A DNA stretch of 64,000 nt from Eutypa lata (lineage: Eukaryota; Ascomycota; Sordariomycetes; Xylariales; Diatrypaceae), in assembly GCA_022661535.1 (NCBI GenBank), contig JAKULF010000002.1, positions 930,001 to 994,000 on the forward strand, given 5' to 3'. Below, piece by piece: positions 52,628 through 64,000 of this stretch (position 1 is its first letter; each line of letters opens with the position of its first letter). A model generated the notes under the pieces. It ran no database searches, was not told the DNA's origin, and worked only from the letters and a program-made list of their open reading frames with translations. Both the position numbers and the translations under genes were made by a program.

Positions 52628-54636
52628 TCAGAGTCCCACCGAAGACCGAACTGCAGAAGAGATTGGAGGTATCGATGTGAAAAGGACAGTGATGGTGCCG
52701 AAAAGGCCCATTGAGAGGCTCGATAACGCAGCAGCCCGGGGGTCCGTCCGCAACAGAAGCGCAGTAGCAATAGCAGATGAATTCGCACCAAGCGTGACAC
52801 CTCTCGTAACGTAGTCATCTAGATTTTACGTCAAACACTCAAAGTCAGCATACCCATCATATCCCCATTCTTCTCGAGTATCAAAAAAAAAAAAGCAAAT
52901 CATTAAGACTTCAAAAACTACTTACCTTCAGGAATCCTCAGGAAGCCCAACATGCGCTGTCCGATCAGCACGCCCAGAATCCCGCTCATGATCGCCAGCG
53001 CGGCAACAGTATTCGCATCGCCGCCTAGGTTCGCGGCCGCGGGCGTCGCGAGCGCTAGCGTCAGGCTGCGCGCCGCGAAGGCGAGGCTGCGCTCGGCCCC
53101 GATCCCGATCGCATGGCATAGAGGCGGGTACGCGAACAGCGAGCCGACGGCCACGACGATGTTGGGCACTGCGATCGCCGGAAGGTGCGCCCGCAGCTCG
53201 CGCCGGTACTGGAACATGGGCAGGGCGAGAGCGACGATGCTCGCGTCTAGGACGCTGCCGAACATGTCGCCAGCGCCGGGTCTAGGGACACTACCGGCTC
53301 CGGCGCTCCACAGGGTCGAGTATTTGGCCCCCGTGCGGTACTGCGCCAGCGAGGAGTTCAGATCGTCGCCTCCGGCGAGGCCGAGGACCCAGAGGCCTAG
53401 GACGGTGCATAGCGAGGATACCAGCACCGGGTGCAGGTACTGGCGCCAGCTGGGCGGGATCGCCATCGCGGCGAAGTAGGTCAGGACGCTGAAGCTGAGC
53501 TGCATGGGCATCGCGTAGCCGGCGGCGTAGTAGACGGGAAGGCCGACGAACAGGAATAGTGTCCCGTACGTGAAGAGGTCGATCCGGCTGGCGACGATCG
53601 CGGCCCATTTGGTGGAGCGCGGCGGCGGCGGAGGCGCCTGCGGAGGTAGCAGCTCCCGCGGCGGTGCGACGTCCGTGCCGGGGGTCGGAGGCCGGGAGTC
53701 TTCGGGTGTGCGTCGGCCTGGTGGTGGACCCTGCGTTCTTGGCGGGGGGTCGAAGTTTCGGATGTCGACGGAGGACGGAACCTCGGAGAGCGTGCCCGGT
53801 GTCGGAGCTGGGGTTGCGTCTTCGGAGCGCGACGGGGCCGTCATGGGGATCTCGTCGCTCTCGTTCCCTAGTTCTTCGGCGCGCTCGGTCATCGCGCGCT
53901 TCGAGGATCCAAATATTAATTGCAGACTTCGCGTCATGTAGGCCGTGAGCACCATCATGACTAGGAAGCCGATGACTATTATGAAGAGGAGGGTTAGAGG
54001 GGGGGACATACTCATGAGATAGGTTGGGAGCGTGACCAAAGGTTTAGTAGTCAGGGTTACGCACTAAATACTGCGATGATCTTGAACACCTCCACGATCC
54101 CGATCGGCGGACTCAGGGGAAGGAGAACGAAAGACGGCGTGAAGAATACGCCGATCCAGCGGAGCGACCATCCGCACTAGCAATTGGAATATCAGACATT
54201 TGGCTCTCTGGATGAAGGCGACAGACTGGATTGACTTACTGGGACATCAATTAGAGCGACGAACCATCGTGTGCGGTGCTCACCAAGCACTTGCTCCGAC
54301 AGCAGCAATGCCAAGAATAGAATGATGAGGCCTGCTACTGAGGAAGGAAACGACACGGACCCCAACTTCAGGAGGCACTCAACGCCGAAGCAGGCTGCAA
54401 GTATGGCCAATATACCGGTCGGTATATATAGCCATGAGTGCACAGCGTGTTTCCATGATGCTTCAGCAACCTGGTTTGGTCTACGTTAGGGTCGGGTCCC
54501 AATGCCGCACGTATGTACAATACATGTTGCTCTATGCTATATACCTAGTAGTTATGTAGGTGGTGGATCAGCGACTTACAAGTTTTAATGCAAGATAGGA
54601 ATCGTGCAAAATGGCACTGTGTTCTACCGTCATCAT
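52628..54636 (-). CDS. LrgA-LrgB-type fusion membrane transporter
   Basis: Fungal relative of bacterial LrgAB and of the plant plastid glycolate/glycerate carrier PLGG1. Five exons on the minus strand: 54636-54580, 54470-54240, 54176-54061, 54010-52926, 52818-52628, in phase, 559 residues. The LrgA-like part (about 20-160) has WLYIPTGILAILAACF, VSFPSSVAGLIILFLALL and WIGVFFTPSFVLLPL, typical antiholin-like helices. A cytosolic Pro-rich linker of about 90 residues follows (PPPRTQGPPPGRR). The LrgB-like part has ASIVALALPMFQYRRELR, LAFAARSLTLALATP, NLGGDANTVAALAIMSGILG and the last-exon DYVTRGVTLGANSSAIATA. The AARSLTLALATP block is the family core. Likely role: export or exchange of small organic acids; membrane site unknown. 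The start was set by exon phase and a membrane-like continuation. Confidence 0.93.
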
Positions 54637-54691
54637 GGATGGAGCTCGACCACGGCGCTCAAAAGAATCGAATTGCTTTTTTTTTATTTGA

Positions 54692-54722
54692 TAGGTAGGT
54701 AGGTAGGTAGGTAGGTAGGTAT
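54692..54722. repeat. (TAGG)n microsatellite
   Basis: About seven tandem TAGG units, 56 bases upstream of the Lrg-type start codon, so probably in its 5' leader or core promoter. A T run lies on its other side. Confidence 0.9.
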
Positions 54723-55045
54723 GAGCATGGCTTCGACACAATTTAACATCGGCGTCCTAAGTGAAAAGCCATGATAATAAATTCCCATATGACCGCCAAT
54801 TGCCGCTTATCAATGGCCGGCCCCATAGACCGAGCTGACCGAGGTATAGTGGAACTTCTTGATTCGGATGCGACACGCGCTCTTAGTGGCTACGCGATAA
54901 TGAGTTAGAGCCGACTTCGGCGGCTCCCGTAGCTAGAGGCTCCCTAGAGTATGTAGGTAGTTAGTTGAGGGGGTCAGCTCCGAGATACATGTAACTTGTG
55001 GCGCTCACTTATCGGCTTTTAACTGGGGCTCCACCGAAATAGTCA

Positions 55046-55073
55046 ACGACAACGACGACGACGACGACGACGT
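55046..55073. repeat. (ACG)n microsatellite
   Basis: About eight ACG triplets, in non-coding DNA. Confidence 0.85.
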
Positions 55074-55382
55074 CAAGTTCACCTTGGTCCAGTAATCATC
55101 ATCATACGATAATCTCATTGGAAGCTCTATGGTATCTGGGTATCTCTCTCTAATTTACTGCTGTGAACATTCAGCAGAGTCTATAGCAATCGTCATTTGA
55201 TATCCGAATTTCCATCCCTCGACCCCCTTCATAAAATGGGTCATGGTATAGTTAAAAAGAATCCACGGATCTTTTATAAAATTTCTGACGTCTCCTTACC
55301 GCATAGCCAGTGTTTTCCATTCATTCATTCATTCATTCTCGTGAACCCTTCAAACTTAAAGGGAAAGAGAAAAAAAAGACCT

Positions 55383-56599
55383 TCAAGCATCTTGTCCTTC
55401 CTCTTGATCCTTCTTCGGATCCCGGGACAGATCTTCGTAGACCAGGACCTTGAACTTGGTCTGCTCGGCCCGCTTCCGCATGCCCTTGGTATGTCGGAGC
55501 GATTGTGCACCCGAGCGCCAACGCTTCTGCAGTTCCTCGATCACAGTCCAGATCTTGTTGTGCTTTTTCAAGCGCTTGGTGTCCTTGCGACGCACCTCGT
55601 AGTAGGCCGCCTTCTTGTCATGGAAGATGTCGAGATTCTTGTGCTTCTTCGCGGCCTCTGTAGGTTCAAAATATGTTAGTGTAAGTGAATAATATGTGGA
55701 AGGTGAGTATGTGTAATATGGTACAAAGCATTTGAATGGAAGGGGAGAACTCCAGTGAGAAAATTCGTACCTCGAAACACGGCGATGGTCTCCTCGATGA
55801 GCTCTGGAGCAGGCTTTCCACGGATCTCCTTCAGCCTAGCAGGAAAGTTCTGACAAGCCTCGAGCTTGGCCTTGCCGTTGCGGGCTCGCTTGGTGCCCCT
55901 CGGCTCTGGCTTCTTCACTTGCTTGGCGAGCCAGGTCTCATCAATCTCGACGCGTCTGACCTCGATGATGAAGTAGAAGGTCTCGAGGTCTGCGAACAGG
56001 GAGAGGAACTTAGCGATGCTACGATGGCAATTCTCCTGCCACATGTGGGGTCCGGGGATGTTGCACATGCACTCGAATGGACGAATGATCCAGTGGCCCT
56101 TTCGGCAATGCTGTGTGGGCTTCCAGTCGAACGCCACGCGTTGGATGCCTTTTAACAGCTTCCGGTTGTCCAGGCGTGAGAGCGACCAAGGGTCGAACTC
56201 ATCGCCCGTGAACTTGAAGTGTACCAGGTCTCTGGAGGCGTTGATCAAGGCCTTGGAGCCATACCGTAGACCCCCACCCCCTTTCTTCTGGACAGCCTTG
56301 TCGATTCTCTCCTGCTTGCTCTTGTCGCGTTGCCAAACCATGAGCTGATTCTCGGGCGCCAGCAGCTGATGAGAGACGGTGTCTGCAGCAGAGTAGGACC
56401 ATGTATCTCTCCAGATGGAAGGGTCGTCCTTGGCGGGGCCAGCAATGGGCTCAATAGTCATAACCATAAGGTCGCTGAAGTCGTCAGGCAAGTTGAGCTT
56501 GAAGTGGTGGGCTGCAGGCGGTCCGATAGCGTGCTTCCAGATCTGGACCTTGAGCTCGTCAGGGAGCCCGGGGTAGGGGTGAAATGTATCAGGCGCCAT
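55383..56599 (-). CDS. 2EXR domain protein
   Basis: Exons 56599-55771 and 55657-55383 (intron GTACG...CTACAG), 367 residues. The N-terminus FHPYPGLPDELKVQIWKHA is the F-box-like 2EXR motif, common in large families of filamentous-fungus proteins of unknown job. Then come a strand-rich middle (HHFKLNLPDDFSDL, VHFKFTGDEFDPWSLSRL), a WxxP-type VAFDWKP, Cys/His-containing FECMCNIPGPHMW, and LFADLETFYFIIEVR. The C-terminal part, mostly exon 2, is very basic and helical (KKHKNLDIFHDKKAAYYEVRRK; KRLKKHNKIWTVIEEL), suggesting nucleic-acid or nuclear contact. No membrane segment. Stand-alone gene. Family call is firm, function unknown. Confidence 0.9.
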
Positions 56600-58545
56600 C
56601 CTGCTGTATATAGTGTATTAGCACCTGGCATCAATGGCAATATTAGCATCAATGACTTAACACACCTAACAATGAGGAGGGTTGATGAAAGGTGAGTAAG
56701 GTGTTGATTGAGAAGTAGTGACCAAAGGACCCCGTAGTGACTGCCTAGAGCTGTTTGTGTACAGGAAACAGCAAAAATGCAGCCTGGTGAACGTGATCAC
56801 TTGTTATGAGGTGCCTTCAATGGTACAGCCTTGTTGAATAGCCACGAGACTGTGAGGCTGTTGATATCTAATGTGTAGGTATTGGAAGGGAAGAGAGAGA
56901 TAATAATGGCAAAGGGCTAGTAGTGTTAGAGTGAAGTTATTGCCAGTCAAAGCAACCTCTCGCACCAGCAACCACCAAAGGTTACATGGGATGGCTTGCT
57001 CGTGAAAATATTTACCAGCTGGTAGATATTTCCGAGTGTATGTGCGTGGGAGTAGGTGGGTTGGATAAAGGGATTGGATGGAAAACAGAAGTTGCCTTCT
57101 AGTAACGTTGGTGTGAAGTGCGATACAGCAAGCAGGTATATGTCTAAATTTTCACTGTGCAATTTAGTGGTGGTGTATTGAAGTGTGAAAAAGGCCTTTG
57201 TACGTATACCTTCCTAGACCGAGTTGGAAGTAAGGAAGTTGCTCGTTCCGGGGGAAGCAATTCGCAACATCGTTGCTTACTCTACGGGAAGGAGGCTACC
57301 GCTAGAAGAAATCGGACGGTTACCTAGCTATCACTCGGACTAAGAAACAGTCTTCACTTGTACTTGCTAATGGAAATGTACACGTACAATTCGAGCACGA
57401 AGGTTGGCAATTGCCTTGTTGGTTATTTGCGTGACATTAGACAGAACTGACATCAAGAAGTGAGGCCGGGGTGTTAAGTCACTCCACGAACTCCACGACA
57501 TTGCCACAGATTCGTGATAATGCTGAGTTACAATCCATTTACAAGGCTCTTCCCCCCTCATTGTCATATGGACATGAAATCTATGCTTGTAGCTATGGTG
57601 TAATCAAGGCGCCGTTATTATGAAGACACTTGCCAGTACTGTTATATATGCCAAGATGATCTGAACAAAAAGGCTTGTACGCAAATTAACAGGGTTTAAT
57701 ATTAAGTTCTGGTAGTTCGGGTGCGTAAATTCTAACGATGAATCTACGTTGACATTTAGAAGACCATTACAACATACGATACAATACGTACGTGTTGTTT
57801 AATAGTTTTATGTACCTTTACATGTTTACATAGTCCATATGTAGTAACAGCTTATAGCTACGGTCTACATCTATGCTCTTAGAAAGCTTACAGTGCATGC
57901 TACAAGGCTAGTTTGTTAAGTAGATTGTGTGACTTAGCATCTTAAGCAGGAGGACGAAAATGAGGGCGATGAAGGGAGAAGTAGCCCTCCCGGAATATAA
58001 ATCCATCTTTAATTTGACATTCTTCACAACATGTATATTAACCTTAGTCCACAACAGGGCGGCTTTGAGAGATAAAATCAAAGTTTATCCAGCCACCACA
58101 AAAAGAAGGGGGCCACCATGGAAAATAGGACAGTGTACTGAAATGTCCAACAGCATATGTAGGGACTTGAGTCGCATGGAAAGTACCCTGAAAGCTTATA
58201 TCAAATTAGGAAGGGCCGAGGTTACACCATTATCATTAAAAGAAGAGTGATAAAAATGACTACTTGGCCTTCCGCGACCAAGGCATAAATAGCAATGTAG
58301 TAATCACTCCCAAGAGTAGACGTTTCAGTCTCAAAGATGTAAAAAACCGGCATTATTCCATAAACCTACTATCCAGCATCACATCAATAGTAAAATAAAA
58401 CGTCATAGTAGAGCCTAGGTGCACAGAGAAGTTTATGGCCTTTCCACGTCTGCTAACGTGCCTCATATCATGAAAGCTGGCAATAAGTCATATTAATTCA
58501 ATTTAATAGATTCCTATTCCTTAGTTAGTACTTCTAGCTAGCACA
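56600..58545. other. 1.9 kb AT-rich spacer, no supported gene
   Basis: The frame at 57960-58250 has an ATG but a weak composition and no domain order. No other signal. Confidence 0.5.
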
Positions 58546-59957
58546 CTATCCAGTTGTTCCATTCGTTCCCCCATTCTGCTGGTTCTTTCGCTCTTCCAAC
58601 ACTTTCCTGACACCTGGTACGACATACCGCCCATAGTCAATAGCATCATTCAGGTTATCATAACCACGGATGGATATGAGTTCCGCCCCAAGGTCCACAT
58701 AGTCAAGGATAGAATCGATCACAGTCTGGTACGATCCGACGAGAGCAGTCGATGCGCCCCGGGCGTTGGTTGCGGTGACGGTCGGGTACCACAGAGCACG
58801 ATCATGGACCTCGCCGCGGGCCGCAATCTCCAGGAGCCTCTGCGATCCCACATTCTGCGGTGGCGGCGCATCAGCAGCCACCTTGCCCTGGCCCTTGGCG
58901 ATATTGTGCTTCAGGAGTTCAAGCGTGTGGTGCGCTTTGGCCCAAGCGAGATCGTCTGTCTCGGCCACGATGGGACGGAACGTAACCCAGATGCGCGGCC
59001 TATCCGTCGGGGCACGGCCGGCCTTGTCCGCCGCCGCATAGACGCGGTCGATCTGCTCCTTCGTCTCCTTGAGCGGTTCGCCCCACAGGCCTGTGTGCAT
59101 ATTAACATGTTGTCCTCAAACGTGATAACTTCTTTCCGAGGGCATTCTAGTAGATGCTGGTGATAAGATATAAATTAAGAAGCCAGGCAGAGTCTCCAGA
59201 AAGGGGCGCTAAAAGCTCAGAGGGGCAAGATATTTTTAATACATACCGAAGATGTCAGCCAGAGAACCACCGATGCGGTACGCGTCGTCCGATGACCCGC
59301 CCACTGACACGGGGATCGTGCGTCCATTAACGGGGCGCACCAGGTTCCGGAACTGCTTGAACTGGTAGTGCTCCCCGTCCCAGTCGAACGGCTCCGGCGA
59401 CTCCCACGCTCGCCGGAGGATCCGGATGTACTCCTCGAGCCGCGAGTACCGCTGCTCCTTGTTCAGGAAGTCTCCCTCGCGCGCCTGTTCGACGTCACTT
59501 CCGCCGGCAATGAAGTGCACGACGGCGCGCCCACGACTCAGCTTTTGTTCCGCCACGTCCGGGTGTCAGTACGATGTTATGCTTTTTTGTAGGAAGGTAC
59601 TCCCTGGAAGTCGGGTTGATATAATAATGAGACAAAAAAGAAGCTAAAAATAAATAAAAACTAAGTACTTACCTGGTCAAGCGTCGCTAAAGCCTTAGCG
59701 GCGACAGTGGGGTAGAGCGTGTTGGGTCGAAGCGCAATGATGATCTTGAGGTTCTTGGTGTGCGACGCGATGGTAGCGCCGACGGTGAAGGGGTCGAAGT
59801 ACGAGGAATCATGAGGGACTAGAGTGTAATTGAAGTCATAATCGTCCAAGTTCCTGGCATAGCGCTCAAGAAAATCGGGGTCGATAGAAGCACCGGGGAT
59901 TGGGACGAGTTCCGTCGAGGGGTTCGGAAAGGTCAAGCTGATGAATTCTGTAGGCAT
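58546..59957 (-). CDS. Luciferase-like FMN-dependent monooxygenase (SsuD-like alkanesulfonate type)
   Basis: Bacterial-type flavin monooxygenase of the alkanesulfonate class, predicted to use FMNH2 and oxygen to release sulfite from sulfonates. Exons on the minus strand 59957-59673, 59541-59247, 59090-58546, in phase, 374 residues, the family length. Visible blocks: LDDYDFNYTLVPHDSS, LKIIIALRPNTLYPTVAAKALATLDQLS (junction of exons 1 and 2), GRAVVHFIAGGSDVEQAREGDFL, RYSRLEEYIRILRRAW, PVSVGGSSDDAYRIGGSLADIFG, and in exon 3 RPRIWVTFRPIVAET and ELISIRGYDNLNDA. The GGSDVEQ and RYSRLEEYI blocks are the SsuD hallmark. No reductase partner (SsuE) or transporter is linked. The start at 59957 gives MPTEFISLTF. 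Specific substrate is inferred only. Confidence 0.93.
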
Positions 59958-62434
59958 GTTTACTACTATTTTGGTCTTCTTTTGAGTGATGTGTTTATGT
60001 TTCTGTGTTGGTGATTTACCTCGTAGTTTCTCAAGATGAGGAGATGGTAACATCAGATCGCCCTTTCTATATGTATGCCTTGCTGCTAACTATTGCGACA
60101 CCTGTCTAAGGATCACGTCATTACTATAACACCCGATGTCGGCTATATCCGCTTCCTAAACACTACTTGTAATAAACAATCGAGTACCCGATCTCGAATC
60201 CATTCGATTGCTTATTAATGCCTTTGTGACAGTAATTAGATGTCCAAAGGTCAGGCAACAGCGATGTTACGCTGTCTGCCTTTGCGTGTCAAGACCCCCT
60301 TACTAAGAGTCCCACTTTCATCAGCCTTGAACCAAAAGTCTATAGTCATCTACAATATTCAGTATACATGTAGTTATATCCACGCATGTACATAAAGGCC
60401 AGTTTAACAATTACTATGAGCTATCTTTTAGTCTACAAATCAACACATATGTAGGTATGTGTGTATCATCCCTTTAAATGGTAGACACAGTAACTTAGGC
60501 TTCTCCTCGTCATACAACCTGTCATCTCAAACGTTTAATGCAATTACATATTGATTCAGCGTACATTATATTTGAACCTTATCCTGTCGAAGACTACTAC
60601 CTGCAATACGTTCTTCCATTCCATGTGGTGCTAGTGGTGCTTCGCGGATCTATTCATGAGATGAGTTATATGTGAGCTCCGGTCGTCAATTTGTCTCTCT
60701 CTATTGCAGCTCTAATGGGTAAGTCTCATAGCGCAATGCTATTAGTATCCTCAATATTATGGGATAGTATAAGTACTTAGTTCCTTGTAATAGTTAACTA
60801 GTTAAGTAGTCATTTGCCTAGATGTTATTTCATTACGTAGTTTCACTCAGCCTTGGTTATGCCCTTCCCTGTTATGTGAGTGTGTAGAGTTATTTGGACA
60901 CCTAATTTATTATCATCGCTTCGTGATATTGCTTCTACAATAATTAGATAACAAAAATATTGTAGACTTTAATAGGGCTCCAAGGGGAGTAAACATAACT
61001 CGAGGTTAACTAGTTAGAATCATTAGGTTCCCAGTGTCGGTCTTTCTGGATAATTTTCTACATGACATTTCTACATGACAATAGCACATTATATCATATA
61101 TCGCTGCCTGCGTAAACATAAGAATAAAAATTGTCTCCAGCCGGTGCTTCAGGTTTCACTAGATGAATCATCCAATGTTAAACAATATTAAGCCTTTCAC
61201 ATTTAGAGTGATGATCCCATGAGTTCTATAGTGTGCCAACCATATCCTAAAGCATGCTAGCTGGCATAATCACATTCCAATCATTAAATCTGTCTTTGAG
61301 ACGACGTGACCCCTAAATTCAGTAACATAATATACATTGGAGACCATGTTCTTCGAAACATTATAATGCCAAAGGAAACAAACTGTTGTGCTTCTAAAAC
61401 CACTCCTTTATATATGATGTGATAGTGAAGGATGTCAATTACGTCAAGCCTATCCGAGATGATTATGGGAAAGGACAGTTACTATCTACCTCAACTAGGT
61501 ATCGGCAAGGAGATTGGATTTGGGTTTATGGATTTATATTATAGGCTATCATCCTAAAAGCGATCTTCCCGCCATGTTTGCTACTTTATCAAGTTCATAT
61601 CTGTTTGATAACTTCGAGCTGTATCAGCTGATATTTCTATCAAGGCATTACTAAACATGCCTTAAGTACCTAGGGTATTTATCATGCATATCCGCTGGGC
61701 TTCTTGGCCCATAAAGAAGAAACGTAGTTTAATTCTCATAAACAGCAACTCTTCTCACCACGCTTTCCTTTCCTATTCTCTCTAAACTACCTTCTCTAAT
61801 TTCTCATTAGCCTATCCCGGTGATTCCCGCTCTCTGACATCTCGCTTACGGTTACGCTGTAGTAAGCCTATTGCGGCCGCATACCGAACAGGTTTACTAC
61901 AACATGACCGGATTATCCCACATGTGTGCACCCAAGCATACGATGCAGGACTCTCGCCAGGCCTCTCTCTTCGTGGTCTTATTTTTCTGGATGCTTATAC
62001 GTTAAAGGAAGGAAGAGTGTTGGCCAGATACCGTCGCTACTGGCTTACCTCATAACACCACGGTCTAGAATAGCTGGGGTGAAGTCTTGGCTTCCCAGCC
62101 CTAAGCCCCATAGGATCCGAACTGCCCCATTGGGCCAGATAGCTTCCCGATCCAGATGCTAAGCCTCCATCGGTATGGTGATGCTTCTCCAAAAGTCTTT
62201 TGTCGAGGCTGATGGTGCGTGTATTGCGGCGGCCGACCGAAGTCCCTTTTAACAGCTAGCTCGTAAGCTGCTCCTGGTCGGAATAGCATGGGGAGAAAGG
62301 ATATAAATAAAGGCTCAGATCTCTGCCTATTCTGGATGAACCCTCGAGATGCACAGCAGCCTATAGTCCCACGTGGCAACCGAGATTCCGAACGACTATT
62401 AGGAACCAAAATTCGTCCAGTCTATTGTTTCGAG
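59958..62434. other. 2.5 kb AT-rich gene-free region
   Basis: No supported frame on either strand, no recognisable transposon or RNA gene. The far end is the promoter of the con-13-like gene. Confidence 0.5.
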
Positions 62435-63792
62435 ATGATCGTCCCCAAATCCGTTCTAGGCCTTGTGTCCTTCTTGGTGGCCTCGGCCGCGGCCCAGGGC
62501 CAAAATCCGGTCATCAACCCGGAGATCTCCCGGCAGCAGGTCTGGGAGGGCTTGACCCCCTATATGCCGGCCCAGGTGGCGGTCGTCTCCGTCTGGGATG
62601 CCGGCTGGATCTACGAGTCGTGTAAATCCGAGGCCGAGATGAGGGGTCTCAGCCCTAATGATATCGAGGTCTTTGACGTCCTGTACGGGGATTGCGGCGA
62701 GCCGTGGGTGATGTGCAGGCACAAGGCTGTCACCTCGCCCACCAGGGACGAGATGATTGGTGTGAGTACTCCTTTTCTGTATTAGGAAATATGGGTTTCC
62801 CGATTTAAAATACACCAAGATTATTCGATTTCCAGAACATGATTTTATAATGATAGAGTGCTCGAGGGCTAACTTGCAATAGATATTCGGAAGGTTGCCC
62901 GTTAACACAAGGTGAGTTCCACATTCCAATCCAACAATAGAGACTAATGGAGTTCTCACAACATCAGGCAATATATCCGTCACGTAAACGTCTGTAAGTC
63001 TATGCCACAATCCCCTACGATGGAGACTCTTTTGGAAATGAAAATTAATCACCAAGCTAGTCCCTGACTTAGGAAACGGCGCCGCCGGTCTCTTCTATAA
63101 CTACAATATTATGTAAGTAAACTTTCAGTCATTTGATCTTTGCGGACAAAGGGCATCTCTGTAACCCAATTCGTCCTGCAACTACCCAGGAACATGTATG
63201 ATTAACCCCAAGATATAATATAGGTTCGGAAACGGCTACATGGACCTCTACGTCTTGCTCCACGAGTCTAGCCACGCCCTAGACTATGCCGCTCGTCCAG
63301 ATATCGGCTCCCCCTTCAGCGGAACCTCAGCGTGGCAGGACGCCTACCTCTCGGACTCCGCTTCTCCTACACCTTACGGCCAAGGTAGTTGGGTAGAAGG
63401 CTACGCGGAGATTGGACCCTTAGGTTTCTACGACAAGCACGTCCCGGGCGGGCTAGGAAACATCCAGCCCAACAAGCAGCAGGTATGTGATAAGAGTCTT
63501 GTTATACTCAGGCACGGCCAGTCTATTAGCTCGCAAATCTACATGACGACTAACACTGTGGTGCGTACAGATTCAGAACCAACTCAACACGTACGAGGGC
63601 TACCTCAACTGGGTCTTGGACTTCGGCGGCACTTGCGGCTCGCGCCTCCCTAACACCGGGGCCGTTCAAACGTCCAACAGCGTTAGGATCAACATGGCTA
63701 ATAAACCGGATGTCTCTTTCAAGTCCAATGTCACGGTGCTCGATCTCCCCGAGGCTCCTAGGATTGTTACTTCCAAAAGCCATTTTGCTTGA
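62435..63792 (+). CDS. con-13-like secreted protein with HExxH zinc motif
   Basis: Exons 62435-62761, 62883-62911, 62968-62993, 63061-63112, 63224-63482, 63571-63792, in phase, 304 residues. The signal peptide (MIVPKSVLGLVSFLVASAAA) is cleaved near residue 20. The layout resembles Neurospora conidiation-specific protein 13: WEGLTPYMPAQVAVVSVWD, WVMCRHKAVT, then GRLPVNTRQYIRHV, a short NGYMDLYV, then HESSH at 158-162 and a later Glu (E207 in EGYAEIGP), which would make a zinc metallopeptidase site of the HExxH type. Cys pairs near 60-100 and 235 suggest disulfides. The C-terminus has N-glycosylation sequons (FKSNVTV). Enzyme activity is inferred from the motif; biological role in conidiation is only by name of the family. 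Confidence 0.92.
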
Positions 63793-64000
63793 AAAGGAAA
63801 AGGTCAAGGTTGACGAAGGTATCAGGCTTGCATCCGAAAGACAGCCAATTGGTATCATCATCAGCGGGACTAAAGTGAATAGAGATCTAGACTATTTTCA
63901 ATTTGGAATCCTTCGGACGTTCGAGACTTCGTTTTGTATATATTGCTTTACACATATAGCTTTTACATGTATATAACAAACTTTTAGGTTATAATTACTT

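Larger units (their letters stand above)
54637..55382. other. Divergent-side spacer, no gene seen
   Basis: Promoter side of the Lrg-type gene and 3' flank of the 2EXR gene. Holds a TAGG array (54692-54722), an ACG triplet array (about 55046-55073) and an ATTC array (about 55318-55338). Confidence 0.6.

Noticed and set aside
57960..58250. 96-codon plus-strand frame
   Set aside because: AT-rich, no family pattern, no support from splicing or neighbours.
1..64000. CRISPR array or prophage
   Set aside because: Eukaryotic fungal DNA; the only tandem arrays are microsatellites and one in-frame protein repeat.

Overview
The window is nuclear DNA of a filamentous ascomycete (Pezizomycotina, most likely a Sordariomycete; the exact order cannot be fixed from sequence alone). 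The evidence is many short introns (13 to about 190 nt, mostly GTRNGY...CTAAC...YAG), GC-rich coding exons in AT-rich spacers, a tRNA-Pro(AGG) with a short intron, and gene families typical of this group (AA9 polysaccharide monooxygenase, LaeA-like methyltransferase, 2EXR protein, PigL_N-type NLR-like protein, con-13-like secreted protein). Nearly every gene is split, so I rebuilt exon chains by matching donor, acceptor and codon phase. Positions in the evidence fields are exon limits.

Left third (1-24 kb): the 3' end of an anion:cation symporter-type MFS transporter; flap endonuclease FEN1 with an upstream MCB-like box; a secreted AA9 LPMO; a small conserved unknown; a 53-residue membrane miniprotein; a Ulp1/C48-like protein whose catalytic Cys position is Ser; tRNA-Pro; a 2.9 kb gene-free AT-rich stretch; a GNAT acetyltransferase; a small CxxC protein; an Rpb12-like mini zinc protein; arylamine N-acetyltransferase; a NYN/YacP-like domain protein of bacterial look; a HAD hydrolase; and a cytochrome b5 - acyl-CoA dehydrogenase fusion.

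Middle (24-45 kb): a membrane protein ending in a fungal 'Luciferase' (PF17648-type) domain; an SRR1-like gene and an unknown gene, each interrupted by one in-frame stop; a Ser/Thr-rich protein; a nine-exon LaeA-like methyltransferase; a six-exon 1085-residue NLR-like protein; and a long coiled-coil protein carrying seven 11-residue repeats. This is the most accessory-looking part.

Right third (46-64 kb): a TPR/DUF4470-type protein; an acidic-tailed conserved unknown; a gene-free stretch with a tRNA-derived SINE-like element; a five-exon LrgA-LrgB fusion transporter; a 2EXR protein; an SsuD-like flavin monooxygenase; and a con-13-like secreted HExxH protein.

No operon logic, no secondary-metabolite core enzyme and no CRISPR are present. 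The genes do not form an obvious single pathway. The most interesting items are the two single-stop genes, the Cys-to-Ser protease-like protein, the possible bacterial NYN acquisition, the membrane-tethered Luciferase-domain protein, the tandem Gln-motif repeat array and the SINE-like element.
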